Source of the DNA: Nereocystis luetkeana
Lineage: Eukaryota; Sar; Phaeophyceae; Laminariales; Laminariaceae
Assembly: GCA_031213475.1 (NCBI GenBank)
Contig: JARUPZ010000005.1
Span: 12,285,260-12,349,259 of the forward strand
Direction: 5' to 3'
DNA length: 64,000 nucleotides
Shown here: positions 34,115 to 46,611 of the stretch, piece by piece
How the letters are laid out: each line of letters opens with the position of its first letter
How positions within the stretch are numbered: position 1 is the stretch's first letter
Position numbers and translations under genes: made by a program
Notes under the pieces: generated by a model
What the model was told of the DNA's origin: nothing
What the model saw: only the letters and a program-made list of their open reading frames with translations
Databases searched by the model: none

Positions 34115-37100
34115 ATGTTTGTAGCGACAGGTGCAGCCGTGACAAGACGGTCTTCTTCCGCGGGCTTGGCACGCTACGCGGGCGTAAGGTGCAAATCGGC
34201 GGCGGCACCGGCGGCGGCGAGCGATAACGTGAAGAACTTCAAGATCTACCGATGGGACCCTCACGAGAAGGTGAGCAGCAGAAGGAGGAGGGGGTCGGGG
34301 AGGAAGAGGAGGAGGAGGAGGAGGAGGAGGAGAAGCAGGAGGATGGTAATGATACAATGATAGAATACTTGAGGTGTTTCTTTTTGCTTTGTGAACCTGC
34401 CAAGGCGCACCATGGGTGTGTACGTCGTAGTGAACGTCAAGAGGTGGTGTTGACGTACAGCGCTAAAAATAGACTTGCAGTCGTATTAATACTCGTACAG
34501 CAGTAAGAGTACTCGTACCTGGTATTAAATACAGTCAGTACAGCAGTAAACCCGTAGGCTGCTGCAGGCAGCGGCAGCAGCATACGAGGTCAACGCACAG
34601 TAGAGCGTATAGTAGTCGTAGTTGCACCAGGTTAATAGTCTATGGTTGTTTCTCTTGTGCTGGAGGATAGCGCGGAAGTCCGCGCGCTGGTGTACCGGGT
34701 TACTTGGTACCAATACACCTCAGAGTAAGTGTACAGCAGTACGTACGGGTACACGACGTATCAATTTTAACACTGATTTCTGAGAGCACTCTGAGAGAAT
34801 TCAACCCTAAGATGCTGTACCCAGATATGGGGATTACTGGGTACCAGGTACAGCAGTACTCTTGTATATGCATGTAGTTCACAGCAGTAGTATACCAGTA
34901 CCTGGTACCTGATACTGGCACTCTGTTTGGCCCTTGCACTCACAGAGCAGTACGCCTTGCCCAAATACTGGACAAGCGCAGTATTATACGATCAGTACGT
35001 ACGCCAAGCCCAAATACTGGGTACTCGCGAGCACCTACTTCACAGTACGTCATGCCTGAAATACTGCCAGTACACAAGTAACCAATACCAGGTATATGAC
35101 ATCTGGTATATACGTACCAGGTACCTGGTACGACGCCATCAATCAGCGGCACCTTAGTTCACCAGCACCTTGGAGGGGCTATGCACTACAGTAAAAACAA
35201 ATAACCAACTACTGCTGTAGCTGTGTAGCAATAGCTAAGCAGACCGAAGGATAGAGTGAAAGGCGTGGTGTAGATGCCCTTGCTTGCCCTTCCGCAAAAC
35301 AAGCCGTTTGCCTGTCACAAGCTTTGTTGACCTGCCTCACCGCCGTACGAGTGCGAGGTACTGTAGGTACCAGGTACGATACGAGTAGCCTACAGCAATA
35401 CTACGTACCAGGTATATTAATGGCGGTGTCTGTGTTCCTTCACATGAAACCGTTACTTCTGCCCGGTCGATATCCAGCTCAACCGGTGTCCTTGCCGATT
35501 CTTCAATTCTGGAGAGATAGAAGCTCTGCGGTCACAAAACTACGCCACAGCAGCAGTAACAGCAGCATGTAGCAGAGACAGAACATCGTTTCGCAGTACT
35601 TTATAGAATAGACAATGCAGTACTTCACATCAGCACTGGTGCTACAAATTCAAGGTTGATGCTGCTACAGGCTATTACGGGGGGCCATAGTAAATAGGAC
35701 CTACTTTAAACGCAAAAACCTCTATATATCCCTATTTTTACCTACAATGTTTGGTCCTATTTACTATGGCCCCCCGTAATAGTACCTGGTACTGCCTGTT
35801 AAATACATGTGTCTCCTGCTGTATTTTCACGGGTACCTGGTGTGAACGAAGTACCGCAGTTACTTAGATTGTACTACGGAGTATCATCTTGTCTACTACC
35901 TGGTAATGTTGTGTACTATTAATATGTATATACCGATCCGCTTGTCTATACCTTGTAGTATTTACAGAGTTAAACCCGCGCTCTTGGCATGAAGCAATCC
36001 CGCACTAGATATTCCTGGTGGTTTTCTTTGTGAAGTTCAGATGCTTGTATGGCATCGGCTCAACATCACAAATACAGGCGGCTCGCTCAGCCACTATTTG
36101 TTAATGTTGTGTTTGTCCAGTTAGTACGTGTTCAGCCTGTTGCCTGGGCGTGTTCTATGATATGTGCCGTAAAAAGTCAACGAAGAGCGCTGACGTCGCA
36201 CGGGGGGGGGGGGGCAAAGATGTCAGAAGGCATGCCAAGCAAGGCAAAACGTGCGCTGTCAAGGGCGTAGGGCCGAGTGTTCCACACTAAAACCTACTCG
36301 GTACCTACCTGGTGGTAATTTGGTATCAGTCGAGGGATGTCGAGGCAAAGTTGCCGTCTGTAAAAGGGTGAACATGCTGTCTCCTGACATCTTTGCGGGG
36401 AGGGGTGCGATTGTTTTTTCAGCGCTCGATGTTTCCATAACGGGAAGGTTGCCAATACCGAACAAATACCGAACAAAAGAGGCGTTTTCGGATATATATA
36501 TATATATACATATGGTCGAGATAGCGAGCCTCCCAAAAAAAGGATGTTTCGACGGTATTAATGTATTATTGACACCCTTGCCGCCGTCGAGAAGAAAACG
36601 CGCGCTAAAACACGATCGCGCCCCCTGTGGGAACTCAACGCTCGTCCCGAATCCTGTTATTGATGCCGGTATGTCAGAGCGCGGGACTAGGACAATTTGG
36701 CTTAAGGCAACCTACACCACTTGGATGATGTTCGGTATACCACAGAGCGCGTCAATAGGGTCATTAGACTATCGGGGAACCTAGACCGCTTGGATGATGT
36801 TCGGTATACCACAGAGCGCGTCAATAGGATAATTAGGCTACCTGGGCACCTAGACCGCTTTGGACCGGCGTGTAAGGACCGTCAGATGCTGGTGTCTGTT
36901 TGTACACGACCGGTGCTTACATTTCGTATCCAAAGTACCACTCTGTCCGTAAAGTTAAGGACCGTTTGTACATTAAAAATTATATCAAAACGGTCCTCAT
37001 ATTCATGGACGGAGGGTGATTCTGGAGACGCTATATCCACACCCAGTCGTAATCTTGCCAGAGTAACTACGAACGTGCGTCCTGCGTCAGTCCATGAAGC

Positions 37101-40100
37101 TTCCCCTCTCCTGGCGCGCTGGGCGGGCACGATGGACATAGCGCGGTTCAGCACTCGTCCGTGTCCCCACTAATACATGTATCCCCAGTACCTGGTATCG
37201 CGGTAGGTGTCTGTATGGAAGGACGGAAACGCAGAGCGTACGTTTAGCTACTGCTGTCAACCCGGGCAACAACATGGCTCGAGCGCAAACAGGCACCTCA
37301 AACCGCATCGCGGCTCCCGCAAGACGCACCGAAGTTTTCTTGGGAGTTGTTCAACATTTTGTCTAGAAATACGCCAGAAAATCAGTCTGATAATTAGCAA
37401 TGTGTTTTATACATTTCTTAGTAACGGCTTCCCGAGCCTCGAAACAGTGCGTCAGGATGTGTGTAGTGTTTCGCTCTCCCGAGGGTAAATAGCGAACGAA
37501 TTCACCGATATCTACGAACAGGTACCTGATAAACAGGGTGTACGACGTACGCACGGACGGACGGACCGATCATAAAAGAAAGAACAACAAAGCCCGTATT
37601 GATCATACCTGGTATTGCGGGGGGGCATATTTAATAGGACCTACGGTACACACGAAAACCTATATATTGCCATCTTTTTACCAACAGTATTTGGTCCTAT
37701 TAACTATGGCCCCCCTCAATAGTAACAAAGTGCCCCAAGAACAAAACTTCGCCTTTGGCGAACCTGAAAACAGGGCCCTATACAGTTCTCTTCCTCTACG
37801 GGGAAGACAAACCAGGGCCCAATATATAGATATATACATATATCGCCTTCGGCGAATTAGATGCCGCAACACTGACGAAGCCTGCGGCGGCGGAAAGGTC
37901 GGGCGCCAAAACAATGCCGCACCCCCGCGTTCGACGAGTGTTGCGGGAAACAGATAGTTCAATCAGAATGTTGCGCCCGCGCAACAGCCAATTGTTGCCC
38001 TGCTGTACTCTGTACACTATTAATAGTACCACCCGAGCAGTGCACCGCGCTATCGGAGCATCACACCAAGCTTACGGAGATGGGATTCGAGGAAACACAT
38101 GATTCGATGTCATAGCTGCGGTATGTCTGTGTTGTTGTGTGTGTGCTTTTTTTTTAGATACAGGTTAGTTCAGCCTAGAGCAATATTACAGGAATTTTCT
38201 TGCGAAAATCGTTGTTTTTTCCGTCGTCAACCGAAAAGACATGCCAATATCGACGGATATATAAGGATCGTTTGGACATATTATTCCCATAAATACGGTA
38301 AATTCTGTTTCGGAACAGATTGGTCTTTTCTAATTTTCCGCGTTGTTCCTGAGTAGAAACAGCAACCGACAGTAGGTGGTCTCCTTCGAGTTTATCGTGC
38401 GAAGCGGGCGCACTTTGTGTGGGTTGTCTTCTCGTTATAAGCGTGTTTCTACCCAAGTACATCAGTACTGTCTGTGCGCCCAGTGCCCGTCGTGATTATC
38501 TGTCCTATACATGGAGAGAGATTAAATAACGTGGTCACAGACTGCCAGACTATTAATAGAGAAGAACTAAACAGAACTCTCGAATGTAATGGAGGTGAAG
38601 CGAGTGAAATGTTAACGTACCGGGTACGAAAACACGACAACACACTTTGCAGCCGACTATTAATAGGAAAAAAATGTCTCGGTAACCCCGCTAGGACTGG
38701 TCTCCCGTTTGGAGCACAAAAAAAAAACTGAAAATAGAGTCAGATTTAGGTGCATGTACCGTGCACGAGTAAAAAAAGTAAAAGGGTCGACCTCAATCAT
38801 CAGGAGAATATGAATCATGGGGCAGAGGGGGTCTTGCCCCCCCCCCCCCCCCCCTTCCTTTCCTTTCCTTCCCCCCCCCCCGTTTGTTTGTTGCTTTGTT
38901 TTTGTTCTCCTTCCTTGTTAGCCTGTTTTTGCTTCGTCAAATTATCAACAACGACAACAACATCAGGAAGTTCGCGGGTCACCGACGGGCAGAGAGACCT
39001 TGCTTCCATCTTTTTCCATGGAGCATTTTCTGCTGCCTGCACGAGCACTCCTATAATATGTGTACCAGGTTTTGGGTACAAGGTTCCACACGTCGAACAG
39101 ATAGAAGATCTACAGACAGAACATCTACAGATACATCATCTACAGAGAGATCATCTACAGATACATCATCTACAGATATATCATTTTCAGATCTAGACTA
39201 TTTCAGATAGATCATCTACAGGTAGATCCTGACTCGTTGTTATTATATACTGTTGAAGATCTGTGAGGTACAAATCCCGACCCAGGAAAGCTGTCCTAGA
39301 TCATGCAGATCAGACGGGTCCCACACGGCAACTTGCGCTGTACCTGTGGAACTACAGTATATACTCTGATAATCCGACCCTCGGCTGTCTCGCGTGGTAT
39401 ATTCTCCCACCTCACAGCCCCCTCCTCAGCCCGTCATTGCCGACGGGAAAATTAGTTGGTTTGCCCGACTTCTTAATTTTCTTTGGTTCTCTTCCTTTTT
39501 TTCGTGTGGTTTTCGTTTTTTGAAAAATCACACCCCGCGCATTTCAGCTCATACTAAATCCAATCTGAACAGCATCCCACAATAATTTCAAGATTTTTTT
39601 CATCAGTCGAGAAGAAAACTCGAAATATCTTCGAAACTCGAGAAATAATCAAAGGGCAGTCAAAACTGAGCCAGATAGCCGCTACGTGCTACCAGGTACA
39701 CGAAATGTGAGATGAAAGTCCGACTTGTTTTTGCAAAACAAAGTGAAAATGGGTTTTCGGGTCTCTTTATCTGAACCTGACAGAGTCAGAACCAATTTGT
39801 CGAAACCAAGCGAGATCCAGCGGTAGCCCCTACCACACGTACTTCAAGATGAAGGGTGTATCATATCACACCAAGTACGAAGTACAACGTATAGTATTAA
39901 TAGCACAACAAAAAAGGCACACATCACACCCAGCTCAGCTCAATTCGACTCAGCTCAGATCAGCACAGATCAGCACAGATCAGCACAGATCAGCTCGGAT
40001 CGGTAGCGGTAGCTTTCGTTCATACGAGGTATCTGGTATGTATCTGTTATGTGTGAAGAACGGAGTACCACATACCTGGTAGGTGAGTTACGCTCACAAG

Positions 40101-43100
40101 AAGAAAAGGCACGCCGAGCTCACCTCATCTCACGCAGGAGCGCAGTGCAGCGCAGCGCAGCGCAGCGCAGCGCAGCGCAGCGCAGTGCAGCGCAGTGCAG
40201 CGCAGTGCAGCGCAGTGCAGCGCAGTGCAGCGCGGTGCAGCGCGGTGCAGCGCGGTGCCCTGCCGTCCTGTGCTGTTCCTTTCGTGCATATGAAAAGGGT
40301 ATCATCTGTGCGCACAAAGCATACGTGCATACGGCGTCGTGGTTATTTTTCCGGAGCTTGAAGGTCTTGGCATTTTGCAAGTCACCTGTAGGCGCCCAAG
40401 CTTTTAGATCAGCTATCTGCTGCATTCAACTATTTCCTTGTGAGCGAGCGTAGCGGGCGGAACCGCCCGCTACGCGAAGTGCCTCGTAGATCACACAGAT
40501 CAGGAATACGTAGGTGTACCTTCTTCAGGGCCTTGGCGTGCGACAGGCGGATGATCGGCTGAGCCCACTTGCCCGAGTGACTGGGAGTTCCATCGGTGGC
40601 TGATGCTATTGGTGGCGTACTTCGTCACAACAAAGCGTTATTAAAACCAGTCCACTCTGTATTGTTCAAATTATGTTGGGATATTGAAGGGTGTTACACC
40701 CCACACACTCACACCTCGACCGCGGCGCGGAGAGAATCCCTCCGAGACTTCCAAACTAAACGTAAGCTAGACGTGAGCTAAGCTAGATGACTAGGTAGTC
40801 GTGTTTCATTCACTTGGGGGTGTCAGGAGATTGCGGCCCCCGCTCTCAAGACTCCCACTCGCACCCTCCCGCCCGCCCGAGGCCGTCTCTACTTCCGCCT
40901 TTCCTGTACTGTTGTTGCTCTTATTTCGTGATCGAAACGAACGACGAAAAAGAGCTTGGGCACAACAACCGCTCCCCCCCCTCCCCCGCCCCTCCCTCCC
41001 TCCCCCCTACCCGCTCCTCTCCCGCCCCGCTCTGTTACATTGTTAGGACCAAAAACCTTACATGAAGACATATCCGGTAGACATGAATGACTGTGGCCCC
41101 ATGGTGCTGGACGCTCTCATCAAAATCAAGAACGAACAGGTCAGTTCTTGGCGTTGGTGGTGGTGGGGGTGGTGCTGGGGATGATGGGTGTTTTTTCTGG
41201 GTGAGGTTTGGTGGTGGTGATGATATGGTCAAAATGATGATGATGATGGTGATGATTATAGTGATGATGTTGTATGGGCGACGTTTGGTGGTGGTATGGT
41301 GGTGGGGGTGGTGTAGCTGATTTTGTGCTGATTTTTGTGTTGTTGATGCTGCTGTTGTTGTCGGTGTTGCTGTTGGTGGTGGTGGTGGTGGAGCTAGTCA
41401 TTACATTGTTGTTGTTGTTGTTTGATTCGATTGATCGTTTGCTTACGTGTTTTTGTGTTCCTCCCCGTACGCCGTTCCGGGTCCCCCTCCCTCTCTCTTT
41501 CCCTCCCTCCCTCCCTCCCTCCCTCCCTCCCTCCCTCCCTCCCTCCCCCCCACCTTCCTCCCTCCATCCGCCCCCGCCGCCTCGCCCCCTCCCTCCCTCT
41601 CGCCGTTCCCCACCTACCCGTTCCAGGACCCTACATTAACCTTCCGCCGTTCCTGCCGCGAGGGTATTTGCGGGTCCTGCGCCATGAACATCAACGGGAA
41701 GAACACCCTGGCTTGCCTTTGTGCCATCGAGGAGGTGCGGCAGTAGTAGCAGTAGCAGTAGCAGTAGCAGTAGCCGTAGCCGTAGCCGTAGCCGTAGCGG
41801 TAGCAGAAGTAGTAGGTAGCAACAGTAGTAGCTGTAGTAGCAGTAGTAGTAGCAGCACGTACTGCTATTTTGCATAAATTAGTACTTGAGTCCGCCGGAA
41901 CCTGCATCGAACGGGCGGGAGGATTGTGGTTCCTTTCTACATCGTTTTGTTGCGTTAGACTCGCTTTTGTTGGTTTTTATTTCGATCGGAGTTCGTTTCT
42001 GCTCCCGCTCGCTCCAGTCCGGTGGCTCGAACGAAACCCACCTTCCACCCCTTTATGCAAGCCTCAATACGCTCTCCCTCCCTAGCTCAATTCACCCTCC
42101 CTCCCTCCCTCCTAACCCGCCCCGCGCCCCTCTCTCCCGCCCGCTCTTCCTTCTTCCTTCCCCCCCCCCCCCCCCCCCCCCGCCCCCTCACTCCCCTTCC
42201 CTCCCTGACGTCCCTCCCTACCCGACACAGGACGCTGCCCCTATGAAGGTGTACCCTCTGCCTCACATGTTCATCCAGAAGGATTTGGTGCCCGACATGA
42301 ACAACTTTTACGAGCAGTACAAGAGCATCGAGCCGTGGCTGAAGACGAAGACTGAGAAAGACCCTGACGTGGAACACTTTCAGGTGCCGCACCGTCGCGC
42401 TTTGTTGTCGTCCCCCATAGGGAGTTTGTTGGTGGGGGGGGGAAGGGGGGGGGAGGGGCGGTTGGTGGTTGATATTTTCGTGGTGGGGGGCGGGGGCGGG
42501 CGGGGAGGGGGTGGTGGTGGTGGTGGCGGTGGCGGTGGCGTTGATGAGGAGGTGGATTGTTGTGTTGTTGTTGTTGCGGTCGTTGATGTCGCCCCTTGTT
42601 GGGGTTTGTTAGAGATGTGGCGTTGGTGGTGGTGATGGGGGTGGTGGTGGTTGTGATATTGTGCTTGAAGTGAGTGTTGAGATCCTGTTCTGGTCGTTGC
42701 TGTCGCCTCCTTTCGGGGGGTCGGGGGAGCCGAGGGGGAGGGGGGGTTGGTGGTAGTCGAAGTTAGGTCGGGGCTAGAGTCGGGTTGATGTGGTTGCGTG
42801 ATGGCTGTTGAGGCTCGGCTTTAGATTTGTTGTTGTTGGTATATAGTCATGTCGGTGGTGGTGGTGGGGCTGGGTTGTGCTTGTGATTTGTTGCTGATAT
42901 TGCGCTTGTCGTCGTTGCTGTCGCTGCTATTGTTGTGGTTATTTTTGCGAATAATGACGTGTATAGCGTCCTCACCCCCAACCACACTCGACCCCGCCCA
43001 ACCCCGCCGCTCCTCATCCACCCACCCACCAACCCACCCACCCCCGTCCGGCTTTCCTCCCCTACACAATACCAGTAGTATTTTTTTGGTGGCGACCCTC

Positions 43101-44524
43101 CCACCCCCACCCAACGTCCCTCCTGACGACTCCACACCCCCCCCACACCGCCCGGCCCCCACCACCTCCTCTTTCGCGAACACACGCCCCCCCTTGCAGT
43201 CTATTCAAGACCGGAAGAAGCTGGACGGCATGTACGAGTGCATCCTTTGCGCTTGCTGTAGCACGTCCTGCCCTTCCTACTGGTGGAATGCCGACAAGTA
43301 CCTCGGGCCCGCGGTTCTCATGCAGGTTGGCAGGCGGTGCGGGAGGGGGTGGGAAGGAAAGGGAAGGGAAGGGAAGGGAGGGGAAAGGAAGGGAAGGGAA
43401 GGGCTGTGAATTGGTTGACTGTAAGTCGCCGACTGTTTGTTTTGTACTGGATCTACATATTCGGAAATTCGAAAACATTTACACTGTTTTTTGGCGCCGC
43501 CCTAAGGTTGAAGACATTTGGTTACTTTTTTTACGAAGCTGACGGCACAAGCCCGTTAGTGCGCTGATGACTATGCCGATGCCACTGCTGATGCCGCTTT
43601 CTGCTGGTGCACTCCTGATGCCACCGCCGATGCCACTGGCACTACCGCCGATGCCGATGCCTCTGCGACGTTCACAGGCGTACCGCTGGATAGACGACTC
43701 GCGAGACGACTTCACGAAGGAGCGCCTAGAGGCCTTGGACGACGCCTACAAGCTATTCCGGTGAGAAGGGCATAAAACAAACAAGCACGGATACCGTGCA
43801 ATATCAAACTAAAAAGACAACAGTGAAGACATGAAGGGGAGAAGGTTTTAGTATCTCGTTCTCTACACGGCTACACATATGCAGCCTTGCGCACTCTTGC
43901 TTAGTCACGCCCCCCCCCCCCCCCCCGCCCTCGTTCCCTCTCCCCTCCCCTCTCGGCCCCGGGCACAGCTATCCCGTGCGTACTGTCTCGTATAGTAGAG
44001 CAGACGGTGTGTGTCATCGAAGTTAACTTGCGGCATGCATGAGAGACAAGACGTTATTTAGTGGTTTACGACTACTTTTTATGGATTCACGACTTGTGGC
44101 ACCGTCAGGTTAGTTGTTGGGCAGTGGCGTTCTGCCCGCCCCCCCCCCCCCCCCCAAGTCCGCCTCACAAGCGGGTCTTCGTAGGAATCAGCTCATCCTT
44201 CATGCGATTCGCCGGACACCTCACGTTTCGCTTCGCGGTTGGTGCAAGCACTGTCTGCCCGGTCGGTGAAAACCCGACGTGCTCCGTCCCGGCAAATGGA
44301 GTGATGCGAAGGTCTCTGGTCCACGACCACGGCCATGCATGAGATCGAGTACATCTCTCCCACCGAGTACACCCCCCCCCCCCCCCTCCCCCTTTCAATG
44401 CAACTGCTCCACGCTGTTCTGTTCCAGGTGTCACACGATCATGAACTGCACGAAGACCTGCCCCAAGCACCTCAACCCCGGCAAGGCCATCGCCAACATA
44501 AAGAAGAGGGTGCACGCCCTCTAA
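34115..44524 (+). CDS. SDHB: Succinate dehydrogenase [ubiquinone] iron-sulfur subunit, mitochondrial
   Basis: SDHB carries electrons from FAD in SDHA to ubiquinone in respiratory complex II. Seven exons (34115-34270, 41047-41139, 41627-41734, 42231-42383, 43200-43325, 43678-43760, 44428-44524) join in phase with GT-AG introns to give 271 aa, a normal family length. Residues 1-35 form a basic, Ala/Ser-rich mitochondrial presequence. The mature protein starts near [11 protein letters not shown]. The plant-type ferredoxin domain holds the [2Fe-2S] ligands C93, C98, C101 and C113 (CREGICGSC, then C113). The C-terminal domain has [11 protein letters not shown] (C184, C187, C190, C194) and [11 protein letters not shown] (C241, C247, C251) for the [4Fe-4S] and [3Fe-4S] clusters. 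SYWWN next to the quinone site is intact. Intron 1 is 6776 bp and full of repeats; the others are 491, 496, 816, 352 and 667 bp with long C/T tracts. There is no sign of decay. Confidence 0.97.
35672..35782. mobile_element. TATTACGGGG element in SDHB intron 1 (copy a)
   Basis: The ends CTATTACGGGGGGCCATAG and GGCCCCCCGTAATAG are inverted repeats. The 3' end runs directly into a TACCTGGTA palindrome at 35783. Confidence 0.75.
36714..36855 (+). repeat. ~70-bp direct duplication in SDHB intron 1
   Basis: Two consecutive copies contain TTGGATGATGTTCGGTATAC and ACAGAGCGCGTCAATAGG and end CCTAGACCGCTT. One plus-strand frame reads through both ([12 protein letters not shown] twice) because 69 or 72 bp is a multiple of three. 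No start, splice or family evidence makes it a protein. Confidence 0.65.
36938..37018. mobile_element. Mariner-like short element in SDHB intron 1
   Basis: Ends ACCACTCTGTCCGTAAAG and ATGGACGGAGGGTG are imperfect inverted repeats. AAGGACCGTTT and AAACGGTCCT form the inner arms. It is related by its terminus to 3111-3192 and 50474-50553. Confidence 0.55.
37613..37722. mobile_element. TATTACGGGG element in SDHB intron 1 (copy b)
   Basis: TATTGCGGGGGGGCATA at the left and GGCCCCCCTCAATAGTA at the right enclose ACCTACGGTACACACGAAAA. It overlaps a TACCTGGTA palindrome at 37606-37614. Confidence 0.7.
39100..40258. repeat. Three short satellites in SDHB intron 1
   Basis: 39100-39235 has ATCATCTACAGATAC units, similar to a short array at 24480-24540. 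39935-40010 has CAGATCAGCA units. 40139-40258 is (GCAGC)-type pentamers, GCGCAGCGCAGTGCAG. They are unrelated in sequence, and 39236-39934 between them is unique sequence without a recognised gene. Confidence 0.75.
40440..40488. repeat. GC-rich hairpin repeat, copy 2
   Basis: GAGCGTAGCGGGCGGAACCG followed by CCCGCTACGC forms a strong stem. It is the inverse-complement relative of 6850-6905. Confidence 0.6.
40521..40590 (-). pseudogene. Coding-like fragment antisense inside SDHB intron 1
   Basis: On the minus strand one frame reads [20 protein letters not shown], ending at AAG followed by GTACAC, a usable 5' splice site. An acceptor-like CTCCCAG lies just before it. Codon composition looks protein-coding, unlike the surroundings. 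I do not recognise the protein and cannot find convincing partner exons; a weak candidate ([10 protein letters not shown], about 40384-40416, minus) lies beyond the hairpin repeat. It may be a captured exon, a nested gene, or chance. Confidence 0.25.
41140..44427. repeat. Microsatellites and homopolymer tracts in SDHB introns 2-6
   Basis: Intron 2 has TGGTGG/ATGATG runs and a (CCCT)n tract before its acceptor (41480-41560). Intron 3 begins with a GTAGCA array (41739-41860). Introns 4 and 5 hold G-rich GGTGGT and GGGAAGGGAAGG runs. Every acceptor is preceded by dense C/T. Intron 6 carries a plus-oriented family R copy at 44165-44345 between C tracts. Confidence 0.7.
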
Positions 44525-46611
44525 GCCTAGGCGAAAAGCTGCTGCTAGTCTTGGCTTCGTTGCGTCATTTTGGTGGGCAGGCCCAACGCGCTGTCGTGGA
44601 GCTATGCTACAGCTAGAAGCCGTAGAGGGTGCACTGCAGCTGTTGTTACGCTTTTTGTTGGACCTACCCACCCACCCATCCGCCCCCCGCCCCCCCCCCC
44701 CCCAGCTGACGCGATGCCCAAGTGGGGTCTGCGGTGGGGCAAGGTAGGAGGATGCTGCTATCACGTAGAAGAAGGGGAGGGCGGGGCGGGCGGCAGGGGA
44801 GAGGTCGTAGCGTCCCGCTAAGTTGCAGACCATCACTACGATTTTCACAGGCAGTAAAAGAAGGGAGGACGAATGCCCTCGTGCGTATTTCTCCCACAAC
44901 AGTAGGAGGCAGCGAGGGAAGAAGAGGACGGAGGGAAGACACACTTCCTAGCTGGGGAAGGAAAAGAAGGGGGGAGGGAGTTCCTAGCGGCGGGGGGGGG
45001 GGGGGGGGAGGGGGAGATTTCTAGCAGAGGCGTGGGGGGGGGGGGGCACATGTGTAGTACAGACGAGCAGATTATTTTTGGGTGCTTCTTTCGCGTCAAG
45101 AGGGTGGAATGGCCGGGTACCCCCTGACGGGGTCTGGCGTTGGTGCCGGCCAAATGAAAGTATTTTCAGGGGGGGGTCTAACCCCCCCCCCCTCCCCGCG
45201 CGCTCTCCCCCTACCCCGCCCCAAACTTCGCGCTCGCGTGTGTCTTTGCGCGACGGTGCTTGTTTGGAGAAGGGGGGAGAGGGGTCTCGGCACAAGGGCG
45301 ATATGTCAAAAACACAATTATCACATGTACAAGACGCAGAACATTGTTTTCGATTTTTCGCTGTTCTGTCGCAGTTTGGTTCGATGGTGGTTTGCTTTTT
45401 CGGCGTAGGTGGGGAAGGGGGGGGTCACTCTCTCTCTTTGTCTCTCTTTCGGTGTCTTTGTCTCTACATCTCGAGCGAGCCGCTTGCGTCCCTTGCCTGC
45501 TGATATTTTACCTTTTCTTTTTTCGCACCGAAGCGCTCCGACCTTGGTTCGATCGGCCAGAGTAGGCTTGAACAATCATGGGTTTCTACCTATAGTGGGC
45601 GCGTTTGTAGCCTTTTTGACGGGGCGGAATCATGGAAGGGCGGCGCGACTCGGCTTGGCGCCGCGTCTTGGTTGGACCTGACTTTGAAGAATATGTACTT
45701 GACCTTTTTCTGGACTTAACGTCCACTTGACTCTGGTCTGGTCTGATACCAAATCTATTTGACTCCTACCGCCTTTACCTGAAGACTGTTTACGTAGGGT
45801 GCGGGTGCGATACCCTGGCGATGTGGTGGGGTTGGAGAAGTGTGCCAGTGGTGGCGCAGAGTCGGTGGCGTCTCCGGGGGGGAAATGTGATGAAAGATGC
45901 TACAAGGAGGAGGCGTGTGGGTAAAAGCAGGGGTGGGGGGGTTGAAGGTGGACCGGGTGGGGGTGATTTATAGCCCTGCGCGGGAGTTTTTTTTTTGTTT
46001 TGGGACGGAGCCCTAGAAGAACGGAGGAAGTGATGGGAATGGCACGGAGAAAAGAGTGAAGGGCACCAAGATAGGGAGCAAGGCAGAGAAGAAAAGAGAA
46101 AAAGAGAAGATGCAATGAGAGGCGAAAAGAGAGAGAGGGTGTACTCATGTCGTCCACGGCCGCCGTGAGGGCGAGCAGGGACGCAGCAACAAGCGGAGAA
46201 TGAGAGCGGGGAGCGGGGCACGGGAGAAAGCGATTACCGGGTAGAGAGGAAGAAGTTGTCTGAAGTCGGAGAAGGGCATGATGGTGCCGATGGTGCTTGC
46301 CTCACAACGCCGTCCGTGGCTCGGCTCGATCGGGTGGACGGCCAGCGGACTCTCGATCGAGGCCGCCGAGTGGAGTCGAGTCGTTTTAAAAACACTTTTT
46401 TAAGGGTTGAAATGAGACCAAGAAGAGGAAACCACGGTGGTCGTGGTGGCGAGCGATGTACACAGTTATTTGGAGAAGAAGGATTTTGTTGCAGGACAAA
46501 AATCCGTCGCGGTTCGCGCTCCGCGGGCGTCTTGCTCCTCATGAGTAAAAGGGTGGGAAGGAGGAGACTGAACAAGAAAAATAAATTAACTTGAGTTCCC
46601 AATCAATGGTG
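44525..46611. other. SDHB 3' flank, no recognised gene
   Basis: Poly-C and poly-G tracts (44690-44705, 44990-45050, 45180-45195) dominate. No polyadenylation signal could be assigned confidently. A minus-strand stretch at about 46150-46330 contains hydrophobic frames with plausible splice signals, but nothing recognisable. Confidence 0.35.

Noticed and set aside
46150-46330. Minus-strand exon candidates (IMPFSDFRQLLPLYP, LVAASLLALTAAVDDM)
   Set aside because: Plausible splice signals, but no recognisable family, no clear frame linkage and no neighbouring exons.
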